64,000 nucleotides of DNA from Asticcacaulis sp. AC460. Its GTDB lineage: Bacteria > Pseudomonadota > Alphaproteobacteria > Caulobacterales > Caulobacteraceae. Below are positions 9,073-19,359 of the stretch, piece by piece. The stretch covers positions 62,001 to 126,000 of the forward strand of contig NZ_AWGD01000025.1 in NCBI RefSeq assembly GCF_000495795.1. The letters are read 5' to 3'. A model generated the notes under the pieces. The model saw nothing but the letters and a program-made list of their open reading frames with translations, ran no database searches and was not told where the DNA came from. Within the stretch, counting starts at the first letter, position 1. Each line of letters opens with the position of its first letter. Position numbers and translations under genes: made by a program.

Positions 9073-10146
9073 ATGCAAAATCCGTATTCGGAAAAACCCG
9101 ACTATCAATTTTGGCGTCGCAGCATGACCGGACGCACGGCCACCGGAGTTGATCCCATTGTCAGGACCGGGTTCAGTATCGGCCGGGCCGACAAGGTGGC
9201 AACAGCCGGGAGCTGCTTTGCTCAACATGTCGCGCGAAAATTGCGCGACATGGGGTTCAATTATCTCAACACCGAGCCGGAACCGGCCTTCGCCTTCTCA
9301 GGCCCTGAGAATTTTGGCGTCTATTCGGCGCGCTATGGCAATCTCTACACGGTGCGCCAACTGCTGCAGTTGTTTCGACGTGCGTATGGCCTGTTCACGC
9401 CGGAGGATAAGGCGTGGAAGCGTGCCGACGGCCGCTATGTCGATCCGTTCCGGCCCTATATCCATGAGGCCGGTTTCGCGTCGCCACAGGAGGTTGAAGC
9501 CGAGCGCGAAAGCCATCTCGCGGCGGTGCGCCAGCTTTTCGAGGACTGCGATGTCTTTGTCTTCACCCTTGGCCTGACCGAAGGCTGGGAGGCGGTGAAT
9601 GACGGCGCGGTTTTTCCGCTCGCCCCGGGCGTCGTCGGAGCCGATGTCGCGGCGGACGGATATCGCTTCCACAACTTCACTGTCACCGAGATGGAAGCCG
9701 ACCTGAACGAGTTTCTCAAGCGGCTCCACCGGATCAATCCGGCCTGTCGGGTGCTGCTGACGGTGTCGCCGGTAGCGCTGATCGCAACCTATGAGGACAG
9801 TCATGTCCTGACGGCCAACACCTTGTCGAAATCCGCCCTGCGGGTGGTGGCCGGGCAGGTCTCCGGAGCTTTCGATTTTGTCGACTACTTTCCGTCCTAC
9901 GAGATGATCCTGGGGCCCCAGGCAGGGGCGGCTTTTCTGGCGCCCGACCTGCGCGAGGTGACACCGGAAGGTGTCGCCCATGCCATGTCGGTTTTTGCGG
10001 CGCATTATCTGGGGGAAGGCGAGAGCCGGATGGCCGCGCCTGTGGACGCGCCGCCCGATGCCGAGGCTGTGGCGCGTCAGCGCGCTGCGATGGCGCAAAT
10101 CGCCTCTGTTATTTGCGATGAAGAGAAGATAGACAGCCGTTCATGA
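9073..10146 (+). CDS. GSCFA-domain protein (SGNH-like esterase/acyltransferase fold)
   Basis: 357 residues from ATG 9073; an in-frame TTG at 9049 adds only eight residues. The defining motif Gly-Ser-Cys-Phe-Ala is at residues 46-50 in the context VATAGSCFAQHVARKLRDMG. The family opening NPYSEKPDYQFWRRS and the internal TLGLTEGWE and LLTVSPVALIATYEDSHVLTAN are also typical. GSCFA proteins are grouped with SGNH hydrolases and often lie in capsule or O-antigen loci, so O-acyl addition or removal on a glycan is plausible but unproven. The stop overlaps the next start by four bases (ATGA), so the pair is translationally coupled. Confidence 0.85.
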   Translation: MQNPYSEKPDYQFWRRSMTGRTATGVDPIVRTGFSIGRADKVATAGSCFAQHVARKLRDMGFNYLNTEPEPAFAFSGPENFGVYSARYGNLYTVRQLLQLFRRAYGLFTPEDKAWKRADGRYVDPFRPYIHEAGFASPQEVEAERESHLAAVRQLFEDCDVFVFTLGLTEGWEAVNDGAVFPLAPGVVGADVAADGYRFHNFTVTEMEADLNEFLKRLHRINPACRVLLTVSPVALIATYEDSHVLTANTLSKSALRVVAGQVSGAFDFVDYFPSYEMILGPQAGAAFLAPDLREVTPEGVAHAMSVFAAHYLGEGESRMAAPVDAPPDAEAVARQRAAMAQIASVICDEEKIDSRS

Positions 10147-11045
10147 CGTCGCATTTGAAGATAGCCATTGTTGGAGGTTGTCAGAGTGAGGGCCTCCGCG
10201 AAGCAACCCTTGCGCTGATCCCGGACGCCGAGATCAAGTCCTGGCATGTCAGCGTCAATCCGCCGGATCCACCGGAGGTGATTCTGGCGAAGATCGCCGA
10301 CGCCGATGTGGTGGTCACCCAGATGCAGCCCGAGCATGGCTATGCGTCGCTGACCGTGGACGGTTTGAAGGCGCAGGGCTTCAACGCCCATTTCCTGCCG
10401 ACCTTTACCTTTCCGGGGTTTCACCCGGACCTGAGTTACATTTTCACGGCCGGTGGCGTGCTGAGCGCCGTGCATTGCGACTTCCATTCGCGCATCGCCG
10501 TGGCCGGTTTCCTGCTGGGGCTGACGCCGCAACAGACGCTGCCGCTGTATAATTCCGTGGTGTTTGACGAACTTGGCTATTTCGACGTCTTTCCGGCCGC
10601 CCGGGTGGCGGTGGAGCAGGGGCTGGTCGAGGCCGGTTTTCAGCCCCAGGGTCTGATCGACGCCTGGCTGAAGGAGATCGGGCCTTTCATGTATATGGCC
10701 AACCATCCGCATGTCCGGGTGCTGGCCACCCTGGCGCATCAGCTCTATGTCCGTCTAGGCCTGGTCGATGCGGCAAAACCGGTGCCCTCGGTGAAGAAAG
10801 ATCACCTTGGGGAAAGCTTCACCTGGCCGGTCTATACGGCCATGGCCAAGCGGTTTGGTGTCCAGGGATCCAATGATTTCCAGCGCCCGGCCTGGCTGGT
10901 GCAGGCCTTATGGGAGACGCGCAAAATTCCGCTGGGTACCTATCTGAAGGACCTGTTCGAGTTCTATGCCACCGTGCCGCGCGAACAGCTGGAGACCGAG
11001 ATTATGCTTGTGACCCGGGAGCGGCTGAGAGGATTGCTGGCGTAG
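10143..11045 (+). CDS. WcbI-like polysaccharide biosynthesis protein
   Basis: 300 residues. The start KIAIVGGCQSEGLREATLAL resembles the Gly-x-Cys-Gln opening of the WcbI family, first described from the Burkholderia capsule locus and proposed to act in acyl or acetyl transfer. A second stretch, ADADVVVTQMQPEHGY, fits the same fold. No signal peptide is present. Four-base overlap with the GSCFA gene suggests the two act together in modifying a surface glycan. The gene ends convergently only ten bases from rfbA. Confidence 0.65.
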   Translation: MTSHLKIAIVGGCQSEGLREATLALIPDAEIKSWHVSVNPPDPPEVILAKIADADVVVTQMQPEHGYASLTVDGLKAQGFNAHFLPTFTFPGFHPDLSYIFTAGGVLSAVHCDFHSRIAVAGFLLGLTPQQTLPLYNSVVFDELGYFDVFPAARVAVEQGLVEAGFQPQGLIDAWLKEIGPFMYMANHPHVRVLATLAHQLYVRLGLVDAAKPVPSVKKDHLGESFTWPVYTAMAKRFGVQGSNDFQRPAWLVQALWETRKIPLGTYLKDLFEFYATVPREQLETEIMLVTRERLRGLLA

Positions 11046-11055
11046 GGGCGGCAGG

Positions 11056-11925
11056 TCAGCCGAACGCCAGGCACTTGTAGAGGTACTTGCCGTATTCGCT
11101 CTTGCCCAGGCTGGCTGCCAGGACTTCCAGCTCGGACTCGTTGATGAACCCCTTGCGCCAGGCGATTTCCTCGGGGCACGAGATCTTGAAGCCCTGGCGC
11201 TTTTCCAGGACGCGCACGAATTCCGCTGCATCGAGGAGAGAGTCGGGCGTGCCGGTATCGAGCCAGGCATAGCCCCGGCCGATCGGCTGGACGCTCAGTT
11301 GGCCGCGTTCCAGATAGGTGCGGTTGACGTCGGTGATCTCATACTCGCCGCGCGCCGACGGCTTGATATTATGCGCAATTTCCACAACTTGGGAATCGTA
11401 GAAATACAGGCCGGTAATCGCCCAGTTGGAGCGCGGCTTGAGCGGCTTTTCCTCGACCGACAACGCCTTGAACTGGTCGTCGAACTCGACCACGCCGTAG
11501 CGCTCCGGGTCGGACACCTGATAGGCGAAGACGCTGGCGCCATGCTGGATCTTGGCGGCTTCCTCAAGCGAACTGGCGAGCGAGGGGCCGTAATAGATGT
11601 TGTCGCCCAGGATCAGGCAGGATGGCTCGCCGTTCACGAAGTCGGCGCCGATCATATAGGCCTGGGCCAGGCCGTCGGGGCTGGGCTGGGCAGCATATTC
11701 CAGCCGGATGCCCCAGCGGCTGCCGTCACCCAGCAGCTTCTCGAACAGGGGCAGGTCGTGCGGCGTGGTGATGATCAGGATTTCCCGTATGCCGGCCATC
11801 ATCAGGGTGGTCAGCGGGTAATAGATCATCGGCTTGTCGTACACCGGCATCATTTGCTTGGAGACGCCGATCGTCATCGGATGCAGCCGGCTGCCGGAAC
11901 CACCGGCCAGGATAATACCCTTCAT
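11056..11925 (-). CDS. rfbA: Glucose-1-phosphate thymidylyltransferase
   Basis: 289 residues, the usual length. It joins glucose-1-phosphate and dTTP to give dTDP-glucose, the first step to dTDP-L-rhamnose. The nucleotide-binding start [16 protein letters not shown], the [12 protein letters not shown] segment, [10 protein letters not shown] and [20 protein letters not shown] are diagnostic. It is the last gene of a minus-strand rfbC-rfbB-rfbD-rfbA run, 18 bases after rfbD. Cytoplasmic. Confidence 0.97.
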   Translation of the reverse strand: MKGIILAGGSGSRLHPMTIGVSKQMMPVYDKPMIYYPLTTLMMAGIREILIITTPHDLPLFEKLLGDGSRWGIRLEYAAQPSPDGLAQAYMIGADFVNGEPSCLILGDNIYYGPSLASSLEEAAKIQHGASVFAYQVSDPERYGVVEFDDQFKALSVEEKPLKPRSNWAITGLYFYDSQVVEIAHNIKPSARGEYEITDVNRTYLERGQLSVQPIGRGYAWLDTGTPDSLLDAAEFVRVLEKRQGFKISCPEEIAWRKGFINESELEVLAASLGKSEYGKYLYKCLAFG

Positions 11926-11943
11926 AAACCCCTCGAATACTGT

Positions 11944-12828
11944 TCAGGTCGCAGCCAGAGCGTCCAGACACTGGGACAGTGATACCGGCCACGGGTCGAG
12001 CTGCAGCCCGTAGATAGAATGAAGCTTGTCGCCGCTCAAGCGGGAATTGGCCGGACGGCGTGCCGGAGTGGGATATTCGCTGGTTGTAATGCGGTTCACA
12101 CGCACCGCCTTGCCGCCGCGCTTGACCGATTCGGCGAAAATGGCCTCGGCAAACCCGGCCCAGGTGGTCTCGCCACTGCCCGTCAGGTGGAAAATCCCGC
12201 GCAGCTTCGGATCAGGATCGGCAACCACCTTTTGCGCCACCGTCAGCAGGGCGCGGGCGATTTCCGGCGCATAGGTGGGGCAGCCGCGCTGGTCGTCGAC
12301 GACATTCAGTTCGTCGCGGGTCTGGCCCACGCGCAGCATGGTCTTCACGAAATTGTTGCCGTAGGGCGAATAGACCCAGGCCGTGCGCAGGATGACGAAG
12401 TTGTCGGTGTTGGCCGCGATCTGGCGCTCGCCGGCCAGCTTGGTGGCGCCGTAGACGCTGGCGGGTTCCGGGGTATCGGCCTCGTCGTAGATGCCGTCCT
12501 TGTCGCCGGGGAAGACATAGTCGGTCGACAGGTGCAGCAGGGGGACGTTCAGGGCGGCGGCGATCCGGGCCAGTTCGCCCGGAGCGTCACCATTTATGCG
12601 GCGGGCAAGGTCGGGTTCGGACTCGGCCTTGTCGACGGCGGTATAGGCGGCGGAGGAGATGATGACGTCCGGACGGGCGGCGCGGACTGGCGCTTCCAGG
12701 GTTTCCGGCTTCGACAGGTCGATATCGGGCAGGCCGATGCGGATGACCTCGATGCCAAGCTGTTCGCCCAGGGCCTTGACCGAGGTATCGACCTGGCCCT
12801 CCGTTCCGGTGATCACGACACGCATCAT
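11944..12828 (-). CDS. rfbD: dTDP-4-dehydrorhamnose reductase
   Basis: 294 residues. It is the final reductase of dTDP-L-rhamnose synthesis, reducing dTDP-4-keto-L-rhamnose with NAD(P)H. Seen are VVITGTEGQVD (the usual GxxGQLG loop, here with Val), ISSAAYTAVDKAESEP, the STDYVFPGDKDG stretch and the catalytic YGATKLAGE (Tyr-x3-Lys). Two adjacent ATG codons make the exact start uncertain by one codon. The start directly abuts the stop of rfbB, so coupled translation is likely. Confidence 0.95.
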   Translation of the reverse strand: MMRVVITGTEGQVDTSVKALGEQLGIEVIRIGLPDIDLSKPETLEAPVRAARPDVIISSAAYTAVDKAESEPDLARRINGDAPGELARIAAALNVPLLHLSTDYVFPGDKDGIYDEADTPEPASVYGATKLAGERQIAANTDNFVILRTAWVYSPYGNNFVKTMLRVGQTRDELNVVDDQRGCPTYAPEIARALLTVAQKVVADPDPKLRGIFHLTGSGETTWAGFAEAIFAESVKRGGKAVRVNRITTSEYPTPARRPANSRLSGDKLHSIYGLQLDPWPVSLSQCLDALAAT

Positions 12829-13881
12829 TTATGCCTTCAGCACGCCAAGGCGTTCGCCGCTGTAGACGCCGCCGCGCAGCGGTCCCCACCAGGCTTCGTT
12901 GTCGAGGTACCATTGCACGGTTTTCTCGATGCCGGTGTCGAAGGTTTCCTGCGCCTTCCAGCCCAGTTCGTTCTCCAGCTTGGTGGCGTCGATGGCGTAG
13001 CGGTGGTCGTGGCCGGGACGGTCGGTGACGTAGGTGATGAGCTGTTCGTGCGGGTAGTTTTTCGGACGAAGCTGATCCATCAGGGCGCAGATGCGGCGCA
13101 CCACGTCGATATTCTTGCGTTCGTTGCGGCCGCCGACATTGTAGGTCTCACCCAGCCGGCCCTTCGAGCAAATCAGGTGCAGGGCGCGGGCATGGTCGTC
13201 GACATAAAGCCAGTCGCGGATATTGCTGCCGTCGCCGTAGACGGGCAGGGGCTTGCCGTCCAGGGCGTTGAGGATGTTGAGCGGGATCAACTTTTCCGGG
13301 AAGTGGTAGGGGCCGTAATTGTTCGAGCAGTTCGACACCACCACCGGCAGGCCGTAGGTACGATGCCAGGCCTTGGCGAGGTGGTCGGAGGCCGCTTTGG
13401 AGGCCGAATAGGGCGACGACGGATCGTAGGGGGTGGTCTCTTCGAACAGGCCGGTCTCGCCCAGCGAGCCATAGACCTCATCGGTCGAGACGTGCAGGAA
13501 GCGGAACCTGGCTTTCGCCTCGCCTTCCAGGCCGTTCCAGTAGTGGCGGGCGCCTTCCAGCATGGTGAAGGTGCCGATGACATTGGTCTCGACGAAGTCC
13601 CGGGCGCCGGTGATCGAGCGGTCGACATGGCTTTCGGCGGCCAGGTGCATGATGTGGTCGGGCTTGAAGCCGTTGATCGCCGACGTCACGGCGTCGCGGT
13701 CGCAGATATCCGCCTTCACGAAGCGGTAATTGGGGGAGGCCTCGACCGGGGCCAGGGATTCCAGGTTGCCGGCATAGGTCAGCTTGTCGAGATTGAGCAC
13801 CTCGGCGCCGACCTCGGACACCAGGTACCGCACCAGGGCCGAACCGATAAAACCGGCGCCGCCGGTGACAAGAATACGCAT
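12829..13881 (-). CDS. rfbB: dTDP-glucose 4,6-dehydratase
   Basis: 350 residues, the normal length for this extended short-chain dehydrogenase. It dehydrates dTDP-glucose to dTDP-4-keto-6-deoxyglucose. The NAD-binding [12 protein letters not shown] at the N-terminus, [12 protein letters not shown], the catalytic [10 protein letters not shown] with its Asp-Glu pair, and [15 protein letters not shown] (Tyr-x3-Lys) are all present. It lies 20 bases after rfbC and touches rfbD. Confidence 0.97.
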   Translation of the reverse strand: MRILVTGGAGFIGSALVRYLVSEVGAEVLNLDKLTYAGNLESLAPVEASPNYRFVKADICDRDAVTSAINGFKPDHIMHLAAESHVDRSITGARDFVETNVIGTFTMLEGARHYWNGLEGEAKARFRFLHVSTDEVYGSLGETGLFEETTPYDPSSPYSASKAASDHLAKAWHRTYGLPVVVSNCSNNYGPYHFPEKLIPLNILNALDGKPLPVYGDGSNIRDWLYVDDHARALHLICSKGRLGETYNVGGRNERKNIDVVRRICALMDQLRPKNYPHEQLITYVTDRPGHDHRYAIDATKLENELGWKAQETFDTGIEKTVQWYLDNEAWWGPLRGGVYSGERLGVLKA

Positions 13882-13901
13882 GGTTTGAAGTCCGTTGAAA
13901 A

Positions 13902-14447
13902 TCAGGTGGTTAGGCTCGAAAGCGGCGGCTGGACCCTATCTTTATCCGATAATACCGCCGTGGCAATATCGATCGGCCAGACGATACCGATTTCGGGGTC
14001 GTCGAAAGCCAGGCCGGCATCATTCGGCTTGGAATAGGGATTGGTCACCTTGTAGAAGACTTCGGTGTCCGGCTCCAGGGTGCAGAAGGCATGGGCAAAG
14101 CCGTCGGGCACCCATAGCTGCTCGCCTTTTTCGGCGGTGAGCGTCGCGCCGACCCATTTCCCGAAGGAAGCCGAGCCTGGGCGTATGTCGACGGCGACGT
14201 CGAAGATCGAGCCCTTCAGGCAGCGGACCAGCTTGCCCTGGCCGAAGGGGGCGGTTTGATAGTGCAGGCCGCGGATCGTACCCACCTGCCGCGACAGGGA
14301 CTGATTGTCCTGTACGAAGGTGACGTCTTCGATGTTTTCGCGGAACCAGGCGTCCTTGAAGGCCTCCATGAAGAAGCCGCGGTCATCGCCGAGCATTTTC
14401 GGACGGATGAGCGCCGGGCCCTGGATATCGAAACGCTCGAACTGCAT
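13902..14447 (-). CDS. rfbC: dTDP-4-dehydrorhamnose 3,5-epimerase
   Basis: 181 residues. It epimerises C3 and C5 of dTDP-4-keto-6-deoxyglucose. The family core is clear: [33 protein letters not shown] with the catalytic His, [15 protein letters not shown] segment (here [15 protein letters not shown]), and [20 protein letters not shown]. It heads the rfbCBDA run and follows cysNC by 77 bases on the same strand, a gap large enough for its own promoter. Confidence 0.96.
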   Translation of the reverse strand: MQFERFDIQGPALIRPKMLGDDRGFFMEAFKDAWFRENIEDVTFVQDNQSLSRQVGTIRGLHYQTAPFGQGKLVRCLKGSIFDVAVDIRPGSASFGKWVGATLTAEKGEQLWVPDGFAHAFCTLEPDTEVFYKVTNPYSKPNDAGLAFDDPEIGIVWPIDIATAVLSDKDRVQPPLSSLTT

Positions 14448-14524
14448 GTGACCTCAGATTGTGTTGCAACGCACACCCAATCAGCAAATCACATGCCGCG
14501 AGTCAATTCCTAAGTGCCCTTAGG

Positions 14525-16453
14525 TCAGATTTCGTAATCCGGTCCGAAGCTTAGGTAGCCGTGCTCGGCCATGTAGTTGACGATCTGGCCGGCCAGTTCC
14601 TCAGACGAGAAGCGGTTGGTGTCGAGCACGATCTCGGCGTTTTCCGGCGCCTCGTACGGGCTGTCGATACCGGTGAAGTTCTTCAGCTCGCCGGCGCGGG
14701 CCTTTTTGTACAGGCCCTTGACGTCGCGGGCTTCGGCGACTTCCAGCGGCGTGGCGACATGGATCTCGATGAATTCACCCGGCGCCACCAGATCGCGCGC
14801 CAGTTGGCGCTCGGCCCGGAAGGGCGAGATGAAGGAGACCAGGGTCACCAGGCCGGCATCGACCATCAGGCGCGACACCTCGGCGACGCGGCGGATGTTT
14901 TCCACCCGGTCAGCATCCGAGAAGCCCAGGTCCTTGTTCAGCCCGTGGCGGACATTGTCGCCGTCGAGCAGATAGGTATGGTGGTTCATCGACAGCAGCT
15001 TCTTTTCGACCAGGTTGGCGATGGTCGACTTGCCGGCGCCGCTGAGGCCCGTGAACCACAGGACGGCGGGCTTCTGGTGCTTGATATTGGCGCGCGAGGT
15101 CTTGGAGACGTCGAGCGCCTGCCAGTGGACATTGGTGGCGCGGCGCAGGCCGCGGTCGATCATGCCGGCGCCGAGCGTCAGGTTCGACACGCGGTCGATG
15201 ACGATGAAGCTGCCCATGGCGTGGTCATCGTCATAGGCGTCGAAGGCCACCGGTTCCTGGGTCATCAGGTTGACCACAGCGACTTCGTTGAGCGGCAGGT
15301 TCTTGGCGGCCAGTTCGCTGAAGCTGTTGACGTCGATCTTGTGCTTGATGGCGGTGACCGTGGCCGAAACCGTCTTGGCGCCGATCTTCAGGATATAGGG
15401 CCGGCCCGGCAGCAGGGGCTCTTCGTTCATCCAGATCAAGTGGGCCTGGAACTGGTCGGAGACTTCCGGGCGCGCTTCGGCGGGGACGATGACGTCGCCG
15501 CGCGAAATGTCGATTTCGTCTTCGAGCGTCAGGGTGACGGCCTGGCCGGCGCGGCCGTAGTCCAGGTCGCCGTCCATGGTGACCACGCGGGCGACCTTTG
15601 AGGCCTTGCCCGAGCGGGCGACGACGATGTCGTCACCGGGACGGACCGTGCCCGAGGCGATGGTGCCGGAGAAGCCGCGGAAGTTCAGGTCGGGGCGGTT
15701 GACCCACTGGACCTGGAGGCGGAAGGGTTTGGATTCGACGTCGCTGTCGATGTCGACGGTTTCGAGGTGCTCAACCAGGGTCGGGCCGTCGTACCACGGC
15801 ATGCTCTGGCTGGCTTCGAGGACATTGTCGCCGTAGCGCGCCGACAGGGGGATGGCCTGGAGGGTTTCGAAGCCGAATCCGGCCGAGAAGGTTTTGTAGT
15901 CGGCGACGATCTGATCGAACACCGCCTGGTCGTAGCCGACCAGGTCGATCTTGTTGACCGCCAGGACGACGTGCTTGATGCCCAGCAGCGAGACGATGAA
16001 GCTGTGGCGGCGCGTCTGGGTCAGGATGCCCTTGCGGGCGTCGATCAGGATGACGGCGAGGTCCGAGTTGGACGCTCCGGTCGCCATGTTGCGGGTATAT
16101 TGTTCGTGGCCGGGGGTGTCGGCGACGATGAACTTGCGCTTATCGGTGGTGAAGAAGCGGTAGGCGACATCGATGGTGATGCCTTGCTCGCGCTCGGCCT
16201 GGAGGCCGTCGACCAGAAGGGCCAGGTCGATGTCTTCACCGACGGTGCCGAACTTCTTGGAGTCGCGTTCGATGCCGGCCAGCTGGTCTTCGAAGATCAG
16301 CTTGGTGTCGTAGAGCAGGCGGCCGATCAGGGTCGATTTGCCGTCGTCGACGCTGCCGCAGGTCAGGAAGCGCAGCAGCGACTTCTTTTCGTGGCTGGCC
16401 AGGTAGTCGACCAGGGCCTTGGTATCGAGTTTGTTGATTGTCAGCGCGTTCAT
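14525..16453 (-). CDS. cysNC: Bifunctional sulfate adenylyltransferase GTPase subunit / APS kinase
   Basis: 642 residues. Residues about 1-455 are the EF-Tu-like GTPase subunit of ATP sulfurylase ([19 protein letters not shown] for G1, [12 protein letters not shown] for G3, NKIDL for G4). Residues about 460-642 are adenylylsulfate kinase ([19 protein letters not shown]-loop, [27 protein letters not shown]). The fused protein therefore makes APS with CysD and phosphorylates it to PAPS. It begins one base after the cysD stop. PAPS may feed reduction to sulfide or sulfation of surface glycans; no PAPS reductase or sulfotransferase is visible in the window. Confidence 0.97.
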   Translation of the reverse strand: MNALTINKLDTKALVDYLASHEKKSLLRFLTCGSVDDGKSTLIGRLLYDTKLIFEDQLAGIERDSKKFGTVGEDIDLALLVDGLQAEREQGITIDVAYRFFTTDKRKFIVADTPGHEQYTRNMATGASNSDLAVILIDARKGILTQTRRHSFIVSLLGIKHVVLAVNKIDLVGYDQAVFDQIVADYKTFSAGFGFETLQAIPLSARYGDNVLEASQSMPWYDGPTLVEHLETVDIDSDVESKPFRLQVQWVNRPDLNFRGFSGTIASGTVRPGDDIVVARSGKASKVARVVTMDGDLDYGRAGQAVTLTLEDEIDISRGDVIVPAEARPEVSDQFQAHLIWMNEEPLLPGRPYILKIGAKTVSATVTAIKHKIDVNSFSELAAKNLPLNEVAVVNLMTQEPVAFDAYDDDHAMGSFIVIDRVSNLTLGAGMIDRGLRRATNVHWQALDVSKTSRANIKHQKPAVLWFTGLSGAGKSTIANLVEKKLLSMNHHTYLLDGDNVRHGLNKDLGFSDADRVENIRRVAEVSRLMVDAGLVTLVSFISPFRAERQLARDLVAPGEFIEIHVATPLEVAEARDVKGLYKKARAGELKNFTGIDSPYEAPENAEIVLDTNRFSSEELAGQIVNYMAEHGYLSFGPDYEI

Positions 16454-16454
16454 A

Positions 16455-17363
16455 TCAGAAATAGCCCTCGCGCTTCTTCTTTTCCATGGAGCCGGCCTCG
16501 TCGTGGTCGATCAGGCGGCCGGACCGTTCCGAGGTTCGGGCGGTCAGCATTTCGGCGACGATGTCTTCCAGAGTGTCGGCCTCGGACTCGACCGCCGCGG
16601 TCAGCGGATAGCAACCGAGCGTGCGGAAACGGACCGACTTCATCTGGGGCTCTTCGCCGGGCAGCAGCGGCAGGCGGTCGTCATCGACCATGATCCACTG
16701 GCCGCCGCGTTGCACCACCGGGCGCTTCTTGGCCAAGTACAGCGGTACGATGGGGATGTTCTCCATCAGGATGTATTGCCAGATGTCGAGCTCGGTCCAG
16801 TTGGACAGCGGGAAGACGCGGATGCTTTCGCCCGGCTTGATGCGGGCATTGTAGAGGTTCCACAGTTCCGGGCGCTGGTTTTTCGGGTCCCAGCCGTGGT
16901 TCTGGGTGCGGAAGGAGAAGATGCGCTCCTTGGCGCGGCTCTTTTCCTCGTCGCGGCGGGCACCGCCGAAGGCCGCATCGAAGCCATGCAAGGTCAGGGC
17001 CTGCTTCAGGGCATCGGTCTTCATGATGTTGGTATAGACGTTCGAGCCGTGGTCGAACGGATTGACATTGTCGCGCAGGCCATCCGGATTGGTGTGCTTG
17101 AGCAGGTTCAGACCCAGGCGCGCAACCGTGTCGTCGCGGAACTTGATCATCTCCCGGAACTTCCAGGTCGTGTCGATGTGCAACAGCGGGAAGGGCGGCT
17201 TGGACGGATAGAAGGCCTTCATCGCCAGGTGCAGCATCACCGACGAGTCCTTGCCGATCGAATACATCATGACCGGGTTTTTGAACTCGGCGGCCACTTC
17301 GCGCATGATGAAGATGGCTTCCGCCTCGAGGCGGCGCAGATGGGTGAGCGGTTCGGCGGACAC
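16455..17363 (-). CDS. cysD: Sulfate adenylyltransferase small subunit
   Basis: 302 residues, standard length. It is the PP-loop catalytic subunit of ATP sulfurylase and works with CysN. The opening [19 protein letters not shown], the PP-loop motif [15 protein letters not shown], and [20 protein letters not shown] are characteristic. The start is a GTG, preceded by AAGG at a normal distance. Upstream lie 129 bases before the PhyH gene, containing a short TTTGTCG direct duplication on the coding strand, so a separate cysD promoter is possible. Confidence 0.97.
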   Translation of the reverse strand: MSAEPLTHLRRLEAEAIFIMREVAAEFKNPVMMYSIGKDSSVMLHLAMKAFYPSKPPFPLLHIDTTWKFREMIKFRDDTVARLGLNLLKHTNPDGLRDNVNPFDHGSNVYTNIMKTDALKQALTLHGFDAAFGGARRDEEKSRAKERIFSFRTQNHGWDPKNQRPELWNLYNARIKPGESIRVFPLSNWTELDIWQYILMENIPIVPLYLAKKRPVVQRGGQWIMVDDDRLPLLPGEEPQMKSVRFRTLGCYPLTAAVESEADTLEDIVAEMLTARTSERSGRLIDHDEAGSMEKKKREGYF

Positions 17364-17492
17364 GTTGATACCTTAGTGAGGCCCTAGGCGGGGCTTGTCA
17401 CGGCTATGTAGGCAGCCCGACCCGAAACGACAAACGACAAAATCTGAATCCAAAGGTGAGCCACGATGACCCACAATCGGGTCCGCGGCGGA

Positions 17493-18419
17493 TCACGCGG
17501 TTTGCGGTGTCCGGCCGAAGGTTTCGTCGATGTCGTAATACATCGAGGAGACGAAGTTGCTGCCCACCGCCACCTTTCGGCGGCGTTGTTCTGAAACGAA
17601 CTGGAAGTAGTGCGGCGTGCAGGCGGCGTCGGTGTAGTGGGTCACCAGGCTGCGCCGGGTCAGGGCCGGGTTGGTGATCGGGCTGCCGCCATGGGCCAGG
17701 TCGGCATGCCAGAACAGGACGTCGCCCTTTTTGGCCAGGAAGGGCTCCAGCGAAACACCACGCCCTTCCGCCTGTTTGTGCAGACGCTTCAGGTGAGTGT
17801 CATGGAGCTCGTGGTCGTCCACGTCGGGGTTCCAGTATTTGCGGTTATCCGGATAGAGATATTCCGGGAAGCGGTGGCTGCCGGGATAGAAGACCAGTTC
17901 CCCGCAGCCCGGAACGACGTCTTCCAGGGCGATCCACGATGCGATGAGAAGACGCGGTTCATCGATCACGACATAGGCCGTGTCCTGGTGGATGGCCTGG
18001 GTCGAGCCGACTTCGAAATGCAGGCCCTGAAAGGCGAGGCTGGGGCCCTCGAAGATGGCCTGGGCGAATTGCGACAGGCGGTCGGCAAAGATCAGGTCGT
18101 GCGACGAGCGCAGCTTGATGTGGGTGTCAAGAATCTTGGTCAGGGGGCGCTTCAGATCCTGGCCGACGATCGGAAAGACGTCGCGGCCATAGGAGACCAT
18201 GATCGAGGTGTCGTGACCTGCGGCGTGGTCGAAATCGGCGATATAGGCGTCGATGGTGTCCTGCGGAATGGCGCCCTTAAGAATGGTGAAGCCGTCGCGA
18301 TGGAACTCGCGCAGGCGTGCGGCCAGTTCAGACTGGCCCGGTTCCTGCGCCAGGGCGTCGATGCGGGTGATGGCATCACGATGATCGATCCACATGGGTT
18401 TGCCGATGTCCGCACGCAT
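17493..18419 (-). CDS. Phytanoyl-CoA dioxygenase (PhyH) family Fe(II)/2-oxoglutarate oxygenase
   Basis: 308 residues; GGAG lies seven bases before the start. The iron-binding His-x-Asp is in STQAIHQDTAYVVIDEP, the distal His in LFWHADLAHGGSPITNPA, and the 2-oxoglutarate-binding Arg follows in the next strand (LTRRSLVTHY). GCGELVFYPGSHRFPE is the usual PhyH turn. The substrate is not predictable; PhyH proteins hydroxylate lipids, small metabolites and antibiotics. Its place between cysQ and cysD, on the same strand, suggests a role tied to sulfur or sulfated compounds, but this is context only. Confidence 0.85.
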   Translation of the reverse strand: MRADIGKPMWIDHRDAITRIDALAQEPGQSELAARLREFHRDGFTILKGAIPQDTIDAYIADFDHAAGHDTSIMVSYGRDVFPIVGQDLKRPLTKILDTHIKLRSSHDLIFADRLSQFAQAIFEGPSLAFQGLHFEVGSTQAIHQDTAYVVIDEPRLLIASWIALEDVVPGCGELVFYPGSHRFPEYLYPDNRKYWNPDVDDHELHDTHLKRLHKQAEGRGVSLEPFLAKKGDVLFWHADLAHGGSPITNPALTRRSLVTHYTDAACTPHYFQFVSEQRRRKVAVGSNFVSSMYYDIDETFGRTPQTA

Positions 18420-18475
18420 GGTAAGCTCCTGCCGTTAAAAGCCCCACGGATTTATCCGCTGTGGCTGCGGCTAAG

Positions 18476-19264
18476 TCAAGCCTGCCCTGCGGCGATTGCC
18501 GGGTCGCCGAAGGCCACAAAGTGCGGATTGGCGAAGTCGCTGTCGCCGGCCTGGTTGCGCTTGCCATAGGCGAGGGGGCGGCCGTCCAGGGTCTCGACCC
18601 GGCCGCCGGCGGCGCGCAGCACCGCATCGCCGGCTGCGGTGTCCCATTCCATGGTCCGGCCCATGCGCGGGTAGATGTCGGCCTCTCCGGCCGCAATCAG
18701 GCAGAATTTTAGCGACGAGCCGGCCGGTTTGAATTCAGCGACGTTGAATTGGGTGAGGTAGGCTTCCGTTTCGGCGCCGCCATGCGAGCGCGAGCCGATG
18801 GCGGTCAGGGCGCCGGCCACGGGACGGACCCGGATAGGGTGGGCGTCGCCGATGACGCCGTCGGTGACGTCGGCCATGAAGGCACCTTCGCCGGTGGCGC
18901 CCCAGTAGATTTTATTGAGGGCGGGGGCATAGACAGCGCCGGCCACGGGGATGCCGTTTTCGACCAGGGCAATGTTGACGGTAAATTCGCCGTTTTTGGA
19001 AATGAACTCCTTCGTGCCGTCCAGCGGGTCGACCAGGAAGAAACGGTTCGCGATTTGTGGAATTCTCCCGGCGGCGGCTTCTTCTTCGGCAACGACCGGA
19101 ATCTCGGGCGCCAGTTCGCTCAGACCCTTCAGGATGACGGCTTCGGCGGCTTCATCGGCGGCCGTAACTGGGGAGGCGTCGGACTTCGAGACGACGGCGA
19201 AGTCGGTGGCGTAGATGCGCAGGATCTCAGCGCCGGCGGCCAGCATGATGGGATTCAGGTTCAT
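18476..19264 (-). CDS. cysQ: 3'(2'),5'-bisphosphate nucleotidase
   Basis: 262 residues from the ATG at 19264; an open frame to 19384 adds 40 non-homologous residues. It belongs to the inositol monophosphatase superfamily: VVAEEEAAAGRIP, the metal site FFLVDPLDGTKEFISKNGEF, and WDTAAGDAVLRAAGG. CysQ hydrolyses PAP, the inhibitory by-product of PAPS use, to AMP. It is the first gene of the minus-strand sulfate-activation run, 56 bases before the PhyH gene, and its presence implies that PAPS is consumed. Confidence 0.93.
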   Translation of the reverse strand: MNLNPIMLAAGAEILRIYATDFAVVSKSDASPVTAADEAAEAVILKGLSELAPEIPVVAEEEAAAGRIPQIANRFFLVDPLDGTKEFISKNGEFTVNIALVENGIPVAGAVYAPALNKIYWGATGEGAFMADVTDGVIGDAHPIRVRPVAGALTAIGSRSHGGAETEAYLTQFNVAEFKPAGSSLKFCLIAAGEADIYPRMGRTMEWDTAAGDAVLRAAGGRVETLDGRPLAYGKRNQAGDSDFANPHFVAFGDPAIAAGQA

Positions 19265-19359
19265 GGGCGGGGTTCTAGGCGTGTCGGGATGAGCTTGTAA
19301 AGGCGGGAAAACTGTATCTATTGTCACGAGAAGACAGCGGGTCAAATCCCCCACCGTCT

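Noticed and set aside
12019-14037. 672-codon plus-strand open frame opposite rfbD and rfbB
   Set aside because: Antisense shadow of three well-identified enzymes; composition is unnatural and no start signal is seen.
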